NCBI RefSeq assembly: GCF_001748245.1
Contig: NZ_BDFO01000001.1
Coordinates: forward strand, 7,182,346-7,246,345
DNA from: Oligoflexus tunisiensis
GTDB taxonomy: Bacteria; Bdellovibrionota_B; Oligoflexia; Oligoflexales; Oligoflexaceae
DNA: 64,000 nt
Reading direction: 5' to 3'
A program made the position numbers and the translations under genes. How positions within the stretch are numbered: position 1 is the first letter of the stretch; each line of letters begins with the position of its first letter. The notes under the pieces were generated by a model, which saw only the letters and a program-made list of their open reading frames with translations, was not told the DNA's origin and made no database searches. Positions 51,466-60,383 of this stretch are shown here, piece by piece.

Positions 51466-53754
51466 TCACATAAGGCTTTGTGGATCCACATCAATTCTCA
51501 GGCGCAGATCACCCTTGAGCTCGGCAAAGGCTGACCGGAGCTGCTGAGCAAACCAGGCAAGCACCTTGCGATCGGCGCCAATCATGAGAATCGTGCGCCG
51601 CATGCGGCCTTGAATCATCTCAATCGGTGGAACGGCAGGTCCAAGAACCTGAACAGCCTGCTGGATCTGAGGATATTGCTTCAAAGTCTCCCGGATCCAA
51701 GTGTTCATGGAACGCACCAGATCATCCAGAAGATCCTTTCGCGTTCCCGAGTATTCAAAGATGATCATCCGTCCAAAGGGTGGATACCCATGCTGGCGGC
51801 GAAATGCGTCCTGATCCCGCCAGAGGGCCTGGTAGTCCTGCTGCATTCCCGCCTGGAGGATAGGATGATCCGGTTTTTGCGTTTGAATCATCACACAGCC
51901 ACTGTGTTCACCGCGACCGGCGCGACCGGAGGCCTGGACCATCAGCTGAAAAGCCCGTTCCCCGGCGCGAAAGTCCGGCAGATTCAAAATCTGATCGACT
52001 TCCAATATGCAGATCAACGTCACCCGCGCAAAGTCATGGCCTTTGGCCAGCATCTGCGTGCCCACGAGGATGTCGATATGCCCTTCACGAAAATCGTTGA
52101 GCATGGCGGGAAGGCCTTCCCGATCGCCCACGGTATCGGAGTCGATCCGCTGGATCCGCGTTCCCGGCAAGGCTTCGCGCAGGTAAAGCTCCATTTGCTC
52201 GCTGCCGTAACCGACCATGACATAAGCGTCGCGCTCCTCGGGCGTAACGAGGTCATCCACCTTCTGTTTAAAGTCACAGTAGTGACAGCGCAGCAGCGTG
52301 GAATTCTTATGAACGGTCATGGAGATGCTGCAATGCGGACAGGTCACCGCCTTGCGTTCCCGGAGCGAAAACAGAAAGTAGGCAAAGCCGCGGCGGTTCA
52401 CAATCACCATGGACTGCATCCCACGGGCATGATTTTCGCGCAGGGCTTCGATGATTCGCGGGTCCACCGGCAGTTCCATCAGGCGAAGCATGCGCCCATG
52501 GGGACTCAGCTTCTGGGCGAAGGCCTTGTCGAGTTCGGCCTGCACCAGTTCCACCTGAGGCAGTCCACGCCCATGCACGCGATTGGGCAGCTCCAGTAAG
52601 CGATATTTGCCCTGCATGGCATTCGCATAGGATTCCATCGAGGGTGTGGCACTGCCGAGCAGAACCACGGCCTTTTCCAGATGGCCCCGCATCACCGCCA
52701 CATCCCGTCCGTTATAGGTTGGGCTGGAGGCCTGCTTGTAGCTGCTGTCATGCTCTTCATCGACGATCAGGAGTTTGAGCTGCGCAAAAGGCGCGAACAC
52801 AGCGGAACGCGGACCGATCAGGATGCGCCTTTGTCCCTGATGAATGGCGTTGACCTGGGCCCAGCGTTCCGATGGACCCATCGCGGAATGGACGACCGAA
52901 ACCAGATTGGGAAAACGCGCGGTAAAAATTCGCGTCATCTGTGGGGTGAGGGCGATTTCCGGAACCATGACCAGAACCTGATTTGCCGGGTTCTCTGCCA
53001 ACACCTTCGCAATCAGGTGCAAATAGACTTCCGTCTTGCCGGCGCCGGTGACCCCATGGAGCAGAAAGGGTTTGGCCTGGCCTTGCGTGAAGCCTTCCTC
53101 CACCAGAATATCCAAAACGACTTTTTGTTCCGGCGTGAGGGACTGAGCAGGTGCCGCTTCCATGACATCCGAGGCACCCAGCTCAACGGCCTTGTCCTTG
53201 TTCGTGCGAGCCCGCGTGGTCCGCGAGACCTTCAGCACAAGACCTTCACTCACCAGATCAGGCAGCGCGACCCCAGGCAAACCGGCCTCTGCAGCCTTTT
53301 TGACATTCTTCTCAAAAACACTGAGAGAGCAGCTGCCCGTTTTCGTCCATATCTTACGAAAGACTGGACCGAGCGGATGGTCGGCATCCTTCCAGATCAT
53401 CTTGCCCGACTCTGTCAACGTGACCTTGGGAACTACCGAAGTCTTGCGCGCTGCCGGCAACATGGCGCGAAATATTTCGCCCAGAGGATGCATATAGTAG
53501 GCACTCATCCACCGTGCCAGACTGATCAGGGTCTCGCTGTAGATCGGCCGCTCGTCGATACGGTTCACAATGGATTTGATTCGGATGCCGGCTTCAGGCA
53601 GTTTCTGGGTCGGGCCCAGAACCACACCGATCGTCTGTTGCGCGCCAAAAGGAACGGTTACGCGACAGCCGCTGGGAATCAGCTCGGAGGCGCGATAGGT
53701 AAAAGCCTGGTCCAGAGGCACCGGCATCGATATGTCGAGATGATATTGCTGCAC
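51466..53754 (-). CDS. priA: Primosomal protein N' (PriA helicase), one zinc site lost
   Basis: This protein of about 762 residues has the N-terminal DNA-binding domain (VPLDQAFTYRASELIPSGCR), Walker A LLHGVTGAGKTEVYL, DEEHDSSYKQ (DEEH box), ATPSMESYANA and GSEQMELYLREALPGTRIQR. PriA usually has eight zinc cysteines; here only CPHC and CHYC are present, and the outer CxxC pairs that form the other zinc site are both missing. It restarts stalled replication forks. Start at GTG 53754 is favoured by AAGGATACC upstream over GTG 53772. Confidence 0.88.
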   Translation of the reverse strand: MQQYHLDISMPVPLDQAFTYRASELIPSGCRVTVPFGAQQTIGVVLGPTQKLPEAGIRIKSIVNRIDERPIYSETLISLARWMSAYYMHPLGEIFRAMLPAARKTSVVPKVTLTESGKMIWKDADHPLGPVFRKIWTKTGSCSLSVFEKNVKKAAEAGLPGVALPDLVSEGLVLKVSRTTRARTNKDKAVELGASDVMEAAPAQSLTPEQKVVLDILVEEGFTQGQAKPFLLHGVTGAGKTEVYLHLIAKVLAENPANQVLVMVPEIALTPQMTRIFTARFPNLVSVVHSAMGPSERWAQVNAIHQGQRRILIGPRSAVFAPFAQLKLLIVDEEHDSSYKQASSPTYNGRDVAVMRGHLEKAVVLLGSATPSMESYANAMQGKYRLLELPNRVHGRGLPQVELVQAELDKAFAQKLSPHGRMLRLMELPVDPRIIEALRENHARGMQSMVIVNRRGFAYFLFSLRERKAVTCPHCSISMTVHKNSTLLRCHYCDFKQKVDDLVTPEERDAYVMVGYGSEQMELYLREALPGTRIQRIDSDTVGDREGLPAMLNDFREGHIDILVGTQMLAKGHDFARVTLICILEVDQILNLPDFRAGERAFQLMVQASGRAGRGEHSGCVMIQTQKPDHPILQAGMQQDYQALWRDQDAFRRQHGYPPFGRMIIFEYSGTRKDLLDDLVRSMNTWIRETLKQYPQIQQAVQVLGPAVPPIEMIQGRMRRTILMIGADRKVLAWFAQQLRSAFAELKGDLRLRIDVDPQSLM

Positions 53755-53968
53755 CGGTATCCTTCTCACCACAAGTGGTTCGGAAATCTATTTACTTGCG
53801 TATAGCTTGCGCTTAGGTTAATTTTCAACACCCTTTAGGGTGAAGACCCAATCAAGGTGGTTTCTACGTGCCTTCTTCCCTCGTCCCAAACACAGACAGG
53901 AAGAGGCGTGCGATGATTTAAAAGTTCTCTTCCTCTGCGGAGAGTACACTGGATAATTCGGAGGCTGC

Positions 53969-54337
53969 ATGGCTAACTCGAGAAAGAAAAGACGTCTGAT
54001 GTTCCGCCGGAAACGGACGTTGGATCCTAGCATCATCATCGATTACAAAAACCCCGACGTTCTGCGCCGTTTCATCACGGATCGCGGCAAGATCATTCCT
54101 CGTCGGATCTCTGGCGCCACTGCCAAGCAACAACGCGCTATCTGTAACGCTGTGAAACGCGCACGTTACCTCGCTCTGTTGCCTTACAGTCTTGGCCACC
54201 GCCAGGAGCGCAACTTTGCAACCGAGATGTCTGCTATCGCAACTTCAGCCATGGGCACTTCCAGCCGTTCGGGCGGACCTCGCGGTCCTCGTTCGGACGA
54301 GAGCAAAGGCCCCCCTCGTGAAGCAGGAGAAGAATAA
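53969..54337 (+). CDS. rpsR: Ribosomal protein bS18 with C-terminal extension
   Basis: This 122-residue protein has the S18 core (DYKNPDVLRRFITDRGKIIP, then RRISGATAKQQRAICNAVKR and ARYLALLPY). Typical S18 has about 75-80 residues; here a Gly/Ser/Arg/Pro-rich tail of about 35 residues is added. It shares one base with the start of rpmB. GGAGG precedes the ATG. rpsF, a usual neighbour, is not here. Confidence 0.93.
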   Translation: MANSRKKRRLMFRRKRTLDPSIIIDYKNPDVLRRFITDRGKIIPRRISGATAKQQRAICNAVKRARYLALLPYSLGHRQERNFATEMSAIATSAMGTSSRSGGPRGPRSDESKGPPREAGEE

Positions 54338-54567
54338 TGTCTCGTCGCTGTGAACTCACAGGCAAAGGCGTTCAGGTAGGCCACCGCGTTTCGCACTCGA
54401 ATATCAAGTCGAAACACCGCTTCCTGCCGAACCTTCAGACCAAACGATTCTGGTCGACTGAATTGAAAAAATTCGTGACGTTGAAAGTTGCCACGTCCAC
54501 GATCCGTACGATCGATAAACTCGGTCTGGATGTGTTCGCTCGCAAAAACGGCATCAAACTGAAGTAA
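54337..54567 (+). CDS. rpmB: Ribosomal protein bL28
   Basis: This 76-residue protein matches L28: SRRCELTGKGVQVGHRVSHS, then KHRFLPNLQTKRFWS and STIRTIDKLGLDVFARK. No zinc cysteines beyond Cys5 are present. It starts at the last base of rpsR and is followed by a tiny basic gene 10 bp downstream. Confidence 0.95.
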   Translation: MSRRCELTGKGVQVGHRVSHSNIKSKHRFLPNLQTKRFWSTELKKFVTLKVATSTIRTIDKLGLDVFARKNGIKLK

Positions 54568-54577
54568 GGAAGATACC

Positions 54578-54688
54578 ATGGGTCGCGGTGATAATCGTAG
54601 AACTCCTAAAGTCAGACGCCACAAAGCCCGCCGGAAATTGAAGGCGCGCATCAAGCGTAAGATCGAAGCAGCCAAGGCTGCGAAATAA
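54578..54688 (+). CDS. 36-residue basic protein, possibly ribosome-associated
   Basis: The frame reads MGRGDNRRTPKVRRHKARRK and ends KRKIEAAKAAK. It has a GGAAG site 5-6 nt before the ATG and sits between rpmB and rnhA. The start MGRGD resembles the MGKGD/MGRGD start of the small protein bTHX, but the rest differs. It is probably a small ribosomal or rRNA-binding protein; the exact family is not certain. Confidence 0.6.
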   Translation: MGRGDNRRTPKVRRHKARRKLKARIKRKIEAAKAAK

Positions 54689-54741
54689 AGGCTCACACCC
54701 GTGCCTTGATCCATGGGATGTGAGGCACTAGCCATGACAGC

Positions 54742-54774
54742 GAGCGTTCCCGACCAAGGAGCGCTCTTTGTTTT
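54742..54774 (+). terminator. Possible terminator between the ribosomal genes and rnhA
   Basis: GAGCG (54742-54746) and CGCTC (54762-54766) can pair, followed by TTTGTTTT. The stem is short, so it may be leaky. Confidence 0.4.
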
Positions 54775-54788
54775 CAAGGGGACAGCGC

Positions 54789-55262
54789 TTGAAGCGAGTG
54801 ACTGTGATCACCGATGGGGCCTGCCTTGAGAATCCCGGTCCAGGGGGTTGGGCGGCACTCCTGCGGTTTGGCCAGCATGAAAAAATGATCTCCGGATCGG
54901 AAGCTGGCACCACCAATAACCGTATGGAGCTGATGGCCGTTATCAAAGGTCTCGAGGCCCTGAAGGAACGCTGCGACGTCACCCTCATGGCTGATAGCCG
55001 CTATGTGCTCGATGGCTTTGATAAGGGCTGGGTCGTCAACTGGAAGGCCAACGGTTGGAAAACAGCCGGCAACAAACCCGTCAAGAACCAGGACCTCTGG
55101 GAGGAACTGGAACGCCAGGTCAACCGTCATAAGGTCACTTGGGTCTGGGTAAGAGGCCATAACGGCCATATGGATAACGAGCGGGTGGACCAGGAAGCCC
55201 GGAAACAGGCGACTGCACTGCGCGATGCACGCGGCTTTAATGCCGGAAACGACGAACTATAA
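54789..55262 (+). CDS. rnhA: Ribonuclease HI
   Basis: From TTG 54789 (AAGGGG upstream; MKRVTVITDGACLENPGPGG) this is a 157-residue RNase HI. Catalytic residues are visible: D in ITDGAC, E in NNRMELMAV, D in MADSRYV and D in NERVDQEAR. GWKTAGNKPVKNQDLW is the substrate handle. It removes RNA from RNA-DNA hybrids. A longer frame from 54768 includes the terminator stem and is unlikely. Confidence 0.92.
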   Translation: MKRVTVITDGACLENPGPGGWAALLRFGQHEKMISGSEAGTTNNRMELMAVIKGLEALKERCDVTLMADSRYVLDGFDKGWVVNWKANGWKTAGNKPVKNQDLWEELERQVNRHKVTWVWVRGHNGHMDNERVDQEARKQATALRDARGFNAGNDEL

Positions 55263-55333
55263 AGCTTGACGAATGGCGTCCAGCTTGTTATTCGACATAC
55301 TCTCTGAAATCGAAGAGGAAGAGGAACGACACA

Positions 55334-55603
55334 GTGGCACAACATAAATCCGCAAAAAAGCGTATCCTTGTTAACGCTAAGAAAAAAAGCCGCAATCAAG
55401 CCTATATTTCCGGCGTTCGCACCGCTGTGAAGAAAGTCCGTACTGCAGTTGAAAAAGGTCAAACCGCTGACGTGGCTGGTCTGCTACAGCAAGCTCAATC
55501 CCTTCTGCACAAGGCTGCTTCGCGTGGTCTGATTCACCGCAACACGGCATCCCGTAAAGTGGCTCGTTTGACAGCTTTGGTACGCACCAAGGTTCAGGCC
55601 TAA
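55334..55603 (+). CDS. rpsT: Ribosomal protein bS20
   Basis: This 89-residue protein starts at GTG with a GAGGAAGAGG leader. It has AQHKSAKKRILVNAKKKSRN, a helical middle, and GLIHRNTASRKVARLTALV, which is typical of S20. A terminator follows. Confidence 0.95.
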   Translation: MAQHKSAKKRILVNAKKKSRNQAYISGVRTAVKKVRTAVEKGQTADVAGLLQQAQSLLHKAASRGLIHRNTASRKVARLTALVRTKVQA

Positions 55604-55633
55604 GTCAGGCCGATTCCGCAGGACGGAACATAC

Positions 55634-55665
55634 AAAAGCCCGGGTCGCAGGACACCGGGCTTTTT
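55634..55665. terminator. Terminator after rpsT
   Basis: AAAAGCCCGGGT and ACCGGGCTTTTT form a strong stem with T-runs on both strands, between rpsT and the convergent mazG. Confidence 0.85.
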
Positions 55666-55671
55666 GTGCGT

Positions 55672-56517
55672 TCAGACTTCCTGAGTCTTGGCTTCCTTCC
55701 AGAGCGCTTCCAGCTCATCCCGCGTCAGCTGGGTGACCTCCTGACCGCGGACCCGTGCGATCTCCTCCATCACCGCAAACCGTCTCAGAAACTTCGCATT
55801 GCCCTGCTGAGCCGCGACCTCAGGGTCAACCCCCAGATGTCGACTGAGCTGCGCGAGGCTGAAGAAGACGTCCCCCAGTTCGTCATGGAGTCGATCCCGA
55901 TCGGCTGCGACCATTTCATGCTCCAGTTCCTGCAGCTCCGCCTGGCATTGCTTCAGGACATCGGCCGGTGAATCCCAGTCGAAATGAATGGTATGGGCCC
56001 GCTTCCCAATTTTATGGGCCTGGGTCAGAGCCGGGACGACCTTGACACAATCCGCGAAATAGCCTGCCTTATGCTGCTTGATGGCCTTTTCCGTGGCCTT
56101 GATCCGTTCCCAGTTGGTTTTGATCTCCGCCTTGTCGATCCCCTGCCCGGCCAGGTCGCCAAAAACGTGAGGATGACGCCGGACCATCTTGCTGTTAATG
56201 GAGGTGGTCACATCGCGGATATCACCCCGGCCCTTGTCATGGGCCAGCTGGGCATTCAAAACGACCTGCAAAAGGACATCCCCGAGTTCCTCGAGCAGAT
56301 GCGCCTCATCCGTCCCGAACATGGCCTCAGCCGCTTCATAGGCCTCCTCCAGCATGTAGCGCCGCAGGCTCTTATGATCCTGTTCCAGATCCCAGGGGCA
56401 GCCACGCACGGGATGACGCAGAGTGGCCACGGTTTTCACAAAATCGGAAAAGATGCGACCGGCTTCCGCCGCCCGTACCTCAAGTTCCTTTTCCCAGTCG
56501 TTCTCGTCATACGTCAT
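55672..56517 (-). CDS. mazG: Nucleoside triphosphate pyrophosphohydrolase MazG
   Basis: This 281-residue protein has two MazG domains: LRHPVRGCPWDLEQDHKSLR, YMLEEAYEAAEAM and LLEELGDVLLQVVL (EExxE..ExxD pattern), and a second with MVAADRDRLHDELGDVFFSL. MazG hydrolyses NTPs to NMP and PPi and limits misuse of abnormal nucleotides. It is 18 bp downstream of gpmI on the same strand. Confidence 0.92.
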   Translation of the reverse strand: MTYDENDWEKELEVRAAEAGRIFSDFVKTVATLRHPVRGCPWDLEQDHKSLRRYMLEEAYEAAEAMFGTDEAHLLEELGDVLLQVVLNAQLAHDKGRGDIRDVTTSINSKMVRRHPHVFGDLAGQGIDKAEIKTNWERIKATEKAIKQHKAGYFADCVKVVPALTQAHKIGKRAHTIHFDWDSPADVLKQCQAELQELEHEMVAADRDRLHDELGDVFFSLAQLSRHLGVDPEVAAQQGNAKFLRRFAVMEEIARVRGQEVTQLTRDELEALWKEAKTQEV

Positions 56518-56535
56518 AAATTATCCATCCGTATC

Positions 56536-58170
56536 TCAGATCAATTCCACCAGCGAAGGCAGATAGTTTTCCTTCTTCGGTACGCCCATCACGGTAATCA
56601 CAGTGGAGGCGATATTGGCAATACTGGCCTTATCCAGTCCCGGCACCAGCCGATAGCCGTTGGGACCGCGGGGATCATACAGATAAAAGGGTACCGGATT
56701 CAGCGTATGCGAGGTCTTGGGTTTCGGCCGCCAGCTGAAAGGCAGCTCCAGCCAGTCAGCCGGTCCTTCCTGATTGGTATCAAACATCTCATCGACGTTG
56801 CCATGGTCCGCGGTGATCATCACCACGGTATCGGTTTCCTTGGCCGCCTGCAGAAGGCGCCCGATGCAAAGGTCCACGGTGGACATGGCCGTGATGGACG
56901 CCTCAAGATTTCCGGTATGCCCGACCATATCCCCGTTCGGATAGTTAATGCGGCCGAAATCAAAACTGCCACTGCGCATGCGGGCAATCGTGGCTTCGGT
57001 AATTTCAAAGGCCTTCATCCAGGGCTTCAAATCGAATTGAATGACATCACTGGGAATTTCCACATAGTCTTCCAGCTTCGCATCAAAAAGTCCCGAGCGA
57101 TTGCCATTCCAGAAATAGGTCACGTGCCCGTATTTTTGCGTTTCCGAACAGGCAAACTGCCTTAGACCCTGTTTGACAAGGTGTTCCGAGAGCGTGTCAT
57201 CAATGGCTGGAGGCGTCACGAGATAGCGCGGAGGAATGTGCAGATCACCATCGTATTCCATCATGCCGGCGAAGAACACCTTGGGCCAGCGCACGCGGTC
57301 GAACACCTTGAAATCCTCTTCGGTGAAGGCCCGGCAGATTTCAATGGCCCGATCCCCACGGAAGTTGAACAGCACAATGCCATCCCCATCCTGAATGGGG
57401 CCGACCGGTTTTTCATTCTCGGTGATGACAAAGGGCGGCAGGTACTGATCGATCAGCTTTGGATCCTGCCGGAATCCCATGATGGCAGAACGCAGGCTGG
57501 GGAAGCGATTGGGAGCTTCCCCCAGGACGTGGGCTTTCCAGCCCCGCTCGACCATCGACCAGTCCGCTTCATAACGGTCCATCGTGGTCGTCATGCGCCC
57601 CCCGCCTGAAGCCACCTTGACATCAAAGTCCGAGCTTTGCAGCTCGCTCATGACTTTTTCCAGCCGCTCCACATAAATTTCAGCGGTCTTTTCCCCGACA
57701 TCCCGACCATCGATCAACGCATGCACCCGCGCGCGTTTGAGGCCAGCGCGCTTCGCCTCCCTCAGCAGCGCGTGCAAATGCCCGTCGTGGGAGTGGACAT
57801 TGCCGTCCGACAGAAGGCCGATTAAGTGAAGGGTCGTGTCCTGGCTCTTCACCGACCGCACAAGATCGGTCCAGGTCTGGCCGTTGAAAAGGGTACGGTC
57901 ATTAATCGCGTTCTGCACGAGCTTGGCGCCCTGATCAAAGACCCGGCCGGCACCCAAGGCATTGTGACCAACCTCGCTGTTACCAATGTCAGAATCACTG
58001 GGCAATCCCACATAGGTGCCGTGGGCCTTCAGGGTGCGATAGATCGCGGTTTTTTCCAACTGGCGAAGTTGCGGTGTATGCGCGAGCTTCACTGCATTGC
58101 CGTAGGAGCTGGCCCGCACACCCACACCATCCATCACGACGACGAGAACTTTACGCTTTGCTTTTGACAC
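56536..58170 (-). CDS. gpmI: Phosphoglycerate mutase, cofactor-independent
   Basis: From GTG 58170 it has 544 residues, slightly longer than the usual 510. It begins SKAKRKVLVVVMDGVGVRAS (metal Asp), with the phospho-Ser in SDIGNSEVGHNALGAGR, DGRDVGEKTA, FNFRGDRA and the metal-binding ITADHGNVDEM. It converts 3-phosphoglycerate to 2-phosphoglycerate with manganese. A longer frame reaches 58260, but GGGAG sits just before the GTG. Confidence 0.93.
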   Translation of the reverse strand: MSKAKRKVLVVVMDGVGVRASSYGNAVKLAHTPQLRQLEKTAIYRTLKAHGTYVGLPSDSDIGNSEVGHNALGAGRVFDQGAKLVQNAINDRTLFNGQTWTDLVRSVKSQDTTLHLIGLLSDGNVHSHDGHLHALLREAKRAGLKRARVHALIDGRDVGEKTAEIYVERLEKVMSELQSSDFDVKVASGGGRMTTTMDRYEADWSMVERGWKAHVLGEAPNRFPSLRSAIMGFRQDPKLIDQYLPPFVITENEKPVGPIQDGDGIVLFNFRGDRAIEICRAFTEEDFKVFDRVRWPKVFFAGMMEYDGDLHIPPRYLVTPPAIDDTLSEHLVKQGLRQFACSETQKYGHVTYFWNGNRSGLFDAKLEDYVEIPSDVIQFDLKPWMKAFEITEATIARMRSGSFDFGRINYPNGDMVGHTGNLEASITAMSTVDLCIGRLLQAAKETDTVVMITADHGNVDEMFDTNQEGPADWLELPFSWRPKPKTSHTLNPVPFYLYDPRGPNGYRLVPGLDKASIANIASTVITVMGVPKKENYLPSLVELI

Positions 58171-58265
58171 GACCAACTCCCTGCGTTTATGGTGGGCAAC
58201 GTGCTGACAGTAGCCGATAGGGCCCCAAGAAAAAAGCTTTTTCCCGAGGAAAATAACCATAACGC

Positions 58266-58709
58266 ATGAGAGCCGTGATTCAAAGAGTCAGCCGTGCTGA
58301 TGTCAAGGTTGAAGACAAAGTTACAGGCAGTATCGAGGCTGGGCTTTTGGTGTACCTGGGCATTCATCAAAGCGATGGGCCCGAACTGGTGCCGGTGCTG
58401 GCCGATAAGATCATCAACCTCCGCATTTTCCCCAATGAAGAGGGACGCTTTGATCGATCGGTGCTCGACATAGGCGGCAGCCTTTTGATCGTCAGTCAAT
58501 TCACGCTCTACGGTGATTGTCGCAAAGGCCGGCGACCGAATTTTCAGGACGCGGCGCCACCGGAGAAAGCCCGGGCTCTTTACGAGCAGTTCCTGGACTG
58601 CGCCGCGGGCAAAGGCATAAGGGTTGCAGCTGGTGTTTTCCAGGCCCATATGGACGTCAGTTCAGTTAACGACGGACCGGTGACCATTATCATGGATGTT
58701 CCCAACTAA
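58266..58709 (+). CDS. dtd: D-aminoacyl-tRNA deacylase
   Basis: This 147-residue protein is typical DTD: MRAVIQRVSRADVKVEDKV, LVYLGIHQSDG, VSQFTLYGDCRKGRRPNF (catalytic loop SQFTL) and NDGPVTIIMD (GPVT with cross-subunit Gly-cisPro). It frees tRNA charged with D-amino acids or Gly. It overlaps the frame of cutA slightly; cutA starts 10 bp after its stop. Confidence 0.95.
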   Translation: MRAVIQRVSRADVKVEDKVTGSIEAGLLVYLGIHQSDGPELVPVLADKIINLRIFPNEEGRFDRSVLDIGGSLLIVSQFTLYGDCRKGRRPNFQDAAPPEKARALYEQFLDCAAGKGIRVAAGVFQAHMDVSSVNDGPVTIIMDVPN

Positions 58710-58719
58710 GGAGCCGACA

Positions 58720-59055
58720 ATGATCAGCGTACTCTACGTTCCCTGTGGCAATCGCACCGAAGCTGAAAGCATCAGCCATAAACTGCTCGAGGAAAAACTG
58801 ATCGCCTGTGCGAACATCATCCCGGCGGCGGACTCGCTCTATATCTGGGAAGGCATGCTGGAGCAGACACAGGAAAGCATCCTGCTGGTCAAGACCAGCC
58901 CTGAATATCGCGGCCGTGTCATGCAACGCATCGAAGAGCTGCACAGCTACAGCTGTCCCTGTATTCTGGAGTGGAAAGTGGAAGCCGTGAATCCCGGCTA
59001 TGCAAAGTGGGTGCACGAGTCCTTGCATACAGAATCAAAACCCGAAAGCCTTTGA
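58720..59055 (+). CDS. cutA: CutA family protein
   Basis: From 58720 (TAAGGAGCCGACA upstream) this is a 111-residue CutA: ISVLYVPCGNRTEAESISHK, LIACANIIPAADSLYIWEG, SILLVKTS and CPCILEWKVEAVNPGY. CutA1 is a trimeric protein tied to metal tolerance, with an unclear role. The 3' end forms part of a terminator hairpin. Confidence 0.9.
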   Translation: MISVLYVPCGNRTEAESISHKLLEEKLIACANIIPAADSLYIWEGMLEQTQESILLVKTSPEYRGRVMQRIEELHSYSCPCILEWKVEAVNPGYAKWVHESLHTESKPESL

Positions 59056-59080
59056 GGCCTTCGGGTCTGATCATTTTTTT
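59041..59080 (+). terminator. Terminator overlapping the end of cutA
   Basis: CCCGAAAGCC and GGCCTTCGGG pair with a 5-nt loop, with a run of seven T at 59074-59080. It separates cutA from the convergent DHH gene. Confidence 0.7.
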
Positions 59081-59093
59081 GAGTGCTGCAGGA

Positions 59094-60302
59094 TCAATCG
59101 TTGTTCGACTCGCTGTCGTCGATACCGATCTTGTTGTAGAACAGCTCGTCGATGGTCTTCTTGATCAGGATCCAGAGCAGTTCCTTGTCCGAACACTTGC
59201 CAAAGACCCCGAGCGGGATTTGGAAACCACCTTTATCCTTGCGGCCGCCACCATAGTAAACACCATGCTGGTCCTGGCCGAAGACATCCTTTATCCACTT
59301 GTCGGGATCCAGGGTGTGCGATTTGGTGCGCAGGGAACCATCGACGAATTCACCGCCGACCACACCATAAACCACAACCGTATCGATCCCCTCGCGATTC
59401 AAAAGGTAGTCCGCGCACTGGCCGATGCCGTCACGGTCCTCCTCCCGCACATAACCCACGCCTGAGAACATGAACGTACCGCGTATATCCTTCCTTTGCA
59501 GGGCGATCTGCGTGAGGTCCATGGTCTTGGCCGGGATCGACTGCCGGGAGATCAGTGCCAGAAGATCCTTGTCCACATAACGGGACAAAAACTCCGAGGC
59601 CTTGTAGTCAGCCGGTGTTGCATTGACGAAGTTATCGGTATCCGTGCGCACGCCATGCATGAGAGCCGTGGCGATCTTCGCCTCTTCGAGCGTATCACCC
59701 TTGAAGCCAAAGCGCGGGTCGCAAAGATATTCACCATAGATCGCGGACGTGGAACCGACGTTTTCCCGGATATCCAGGAAGTGGCCTTTGATGGTTCCCA
59801 GCTTTCTGTGGTGATCGACAAACACCAGGAGCTCACAGGTTTCCGGCAGCTTGATCGGCAGCTCGGTGTTCTGTGAGTCGTTCACTGCATAGTAATCGTA
59901 GGAGGAATAATCGAACTGATCGTTATATTCCTCTATATCCAGGTCCAGTTTTTTCACCAGCGCGCGATTCTCATGATGGGAGATTTGCTCGAAGTGAAGG
60001 ATGGTGGACTGGATATCGAACTGGGCACCCATGTACGCGAGGGCAAGAGATGTCGCTATATTATCAGGATCCGGATAACCCTTGATACAGATCAGCAGCC
60101 GTTTGCCGCGAGCCTTCTCGAGGGTTTCGATGAGTTCCTGAGTTTTGCTTTTCTTTTCCACGCGTACGGGATCCGAGCCATTCGCTTCAGTTTCCATCAG
60201 ATCAGTGTCGCCACTGCTGAGCTCCTTCTGAGCTTTGACTTTCTTTTTGAGGCTGATCAATTCAGCCTCCTTTTCTTTGAATCGCGTATCCATCGTCGAC
60301 AA
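59094..60302 (-). CDS. DHH-family phosphoesterase
   Basis: This 402-residue protein starts at TTG 60302 (AAGGAG 7 nt upstream). About 65 coiled, acidic residues come first, then a DHH domain: KGYPDPDNIATSLAL, NDSQNTE, LVFVDHHRKLG (DHH motif) and RTDTDNFV. The DHHA1 end has GGGRKDKGGFQIPLG. Members cleave short oligoribonucleotides, pAp or cyclic dinucleotides; which one applies here is not decided. The N-terminal coil is longer than in NrnA. Confidence 0.85.
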   Translation of the reverse strand: MSTMDTRFKEKEAELISLKKKVKAQKELSSGDTDLMETEANGSDPVRVEKKSKTQELIETLEKARGKRLLICIKGYPDPDNIATSLALAYMGAQFDIQSTILHFEQISHHENRALVKKLDLDIEEYNDQFDYSSYDYYAVNDSQNTELPIKLPETCELLVFVDHHRKLGTIKGHFLDIRENVGSTSAIYGEYLCDPRFGFKGDTLEEAKIATALMHGVRTDTDNFVNATPADYKASEFLSRYVDKDLLALISRQSIPAKTMDLTQIALQRKDIRGTFMFSGVGYVREEDRDGIGQCADYLLNREGIDTVVVYGVVGGEFVDGSLRTKSHTLDPDKWIKDVFGQDQHGVYYGGGRKDKGGFQIPLGVFGKCSDKELLWILIKKTIDELFYNKIGIDDSESNND

Positions 60303-60383
60303 AGGGCTACTCCTTTCACGTGCTCGCCTGGGTTCGGCCCTCTTTTCGTCTGCACGTCCGCACAGGATCGCGGCTCTCTTTCA

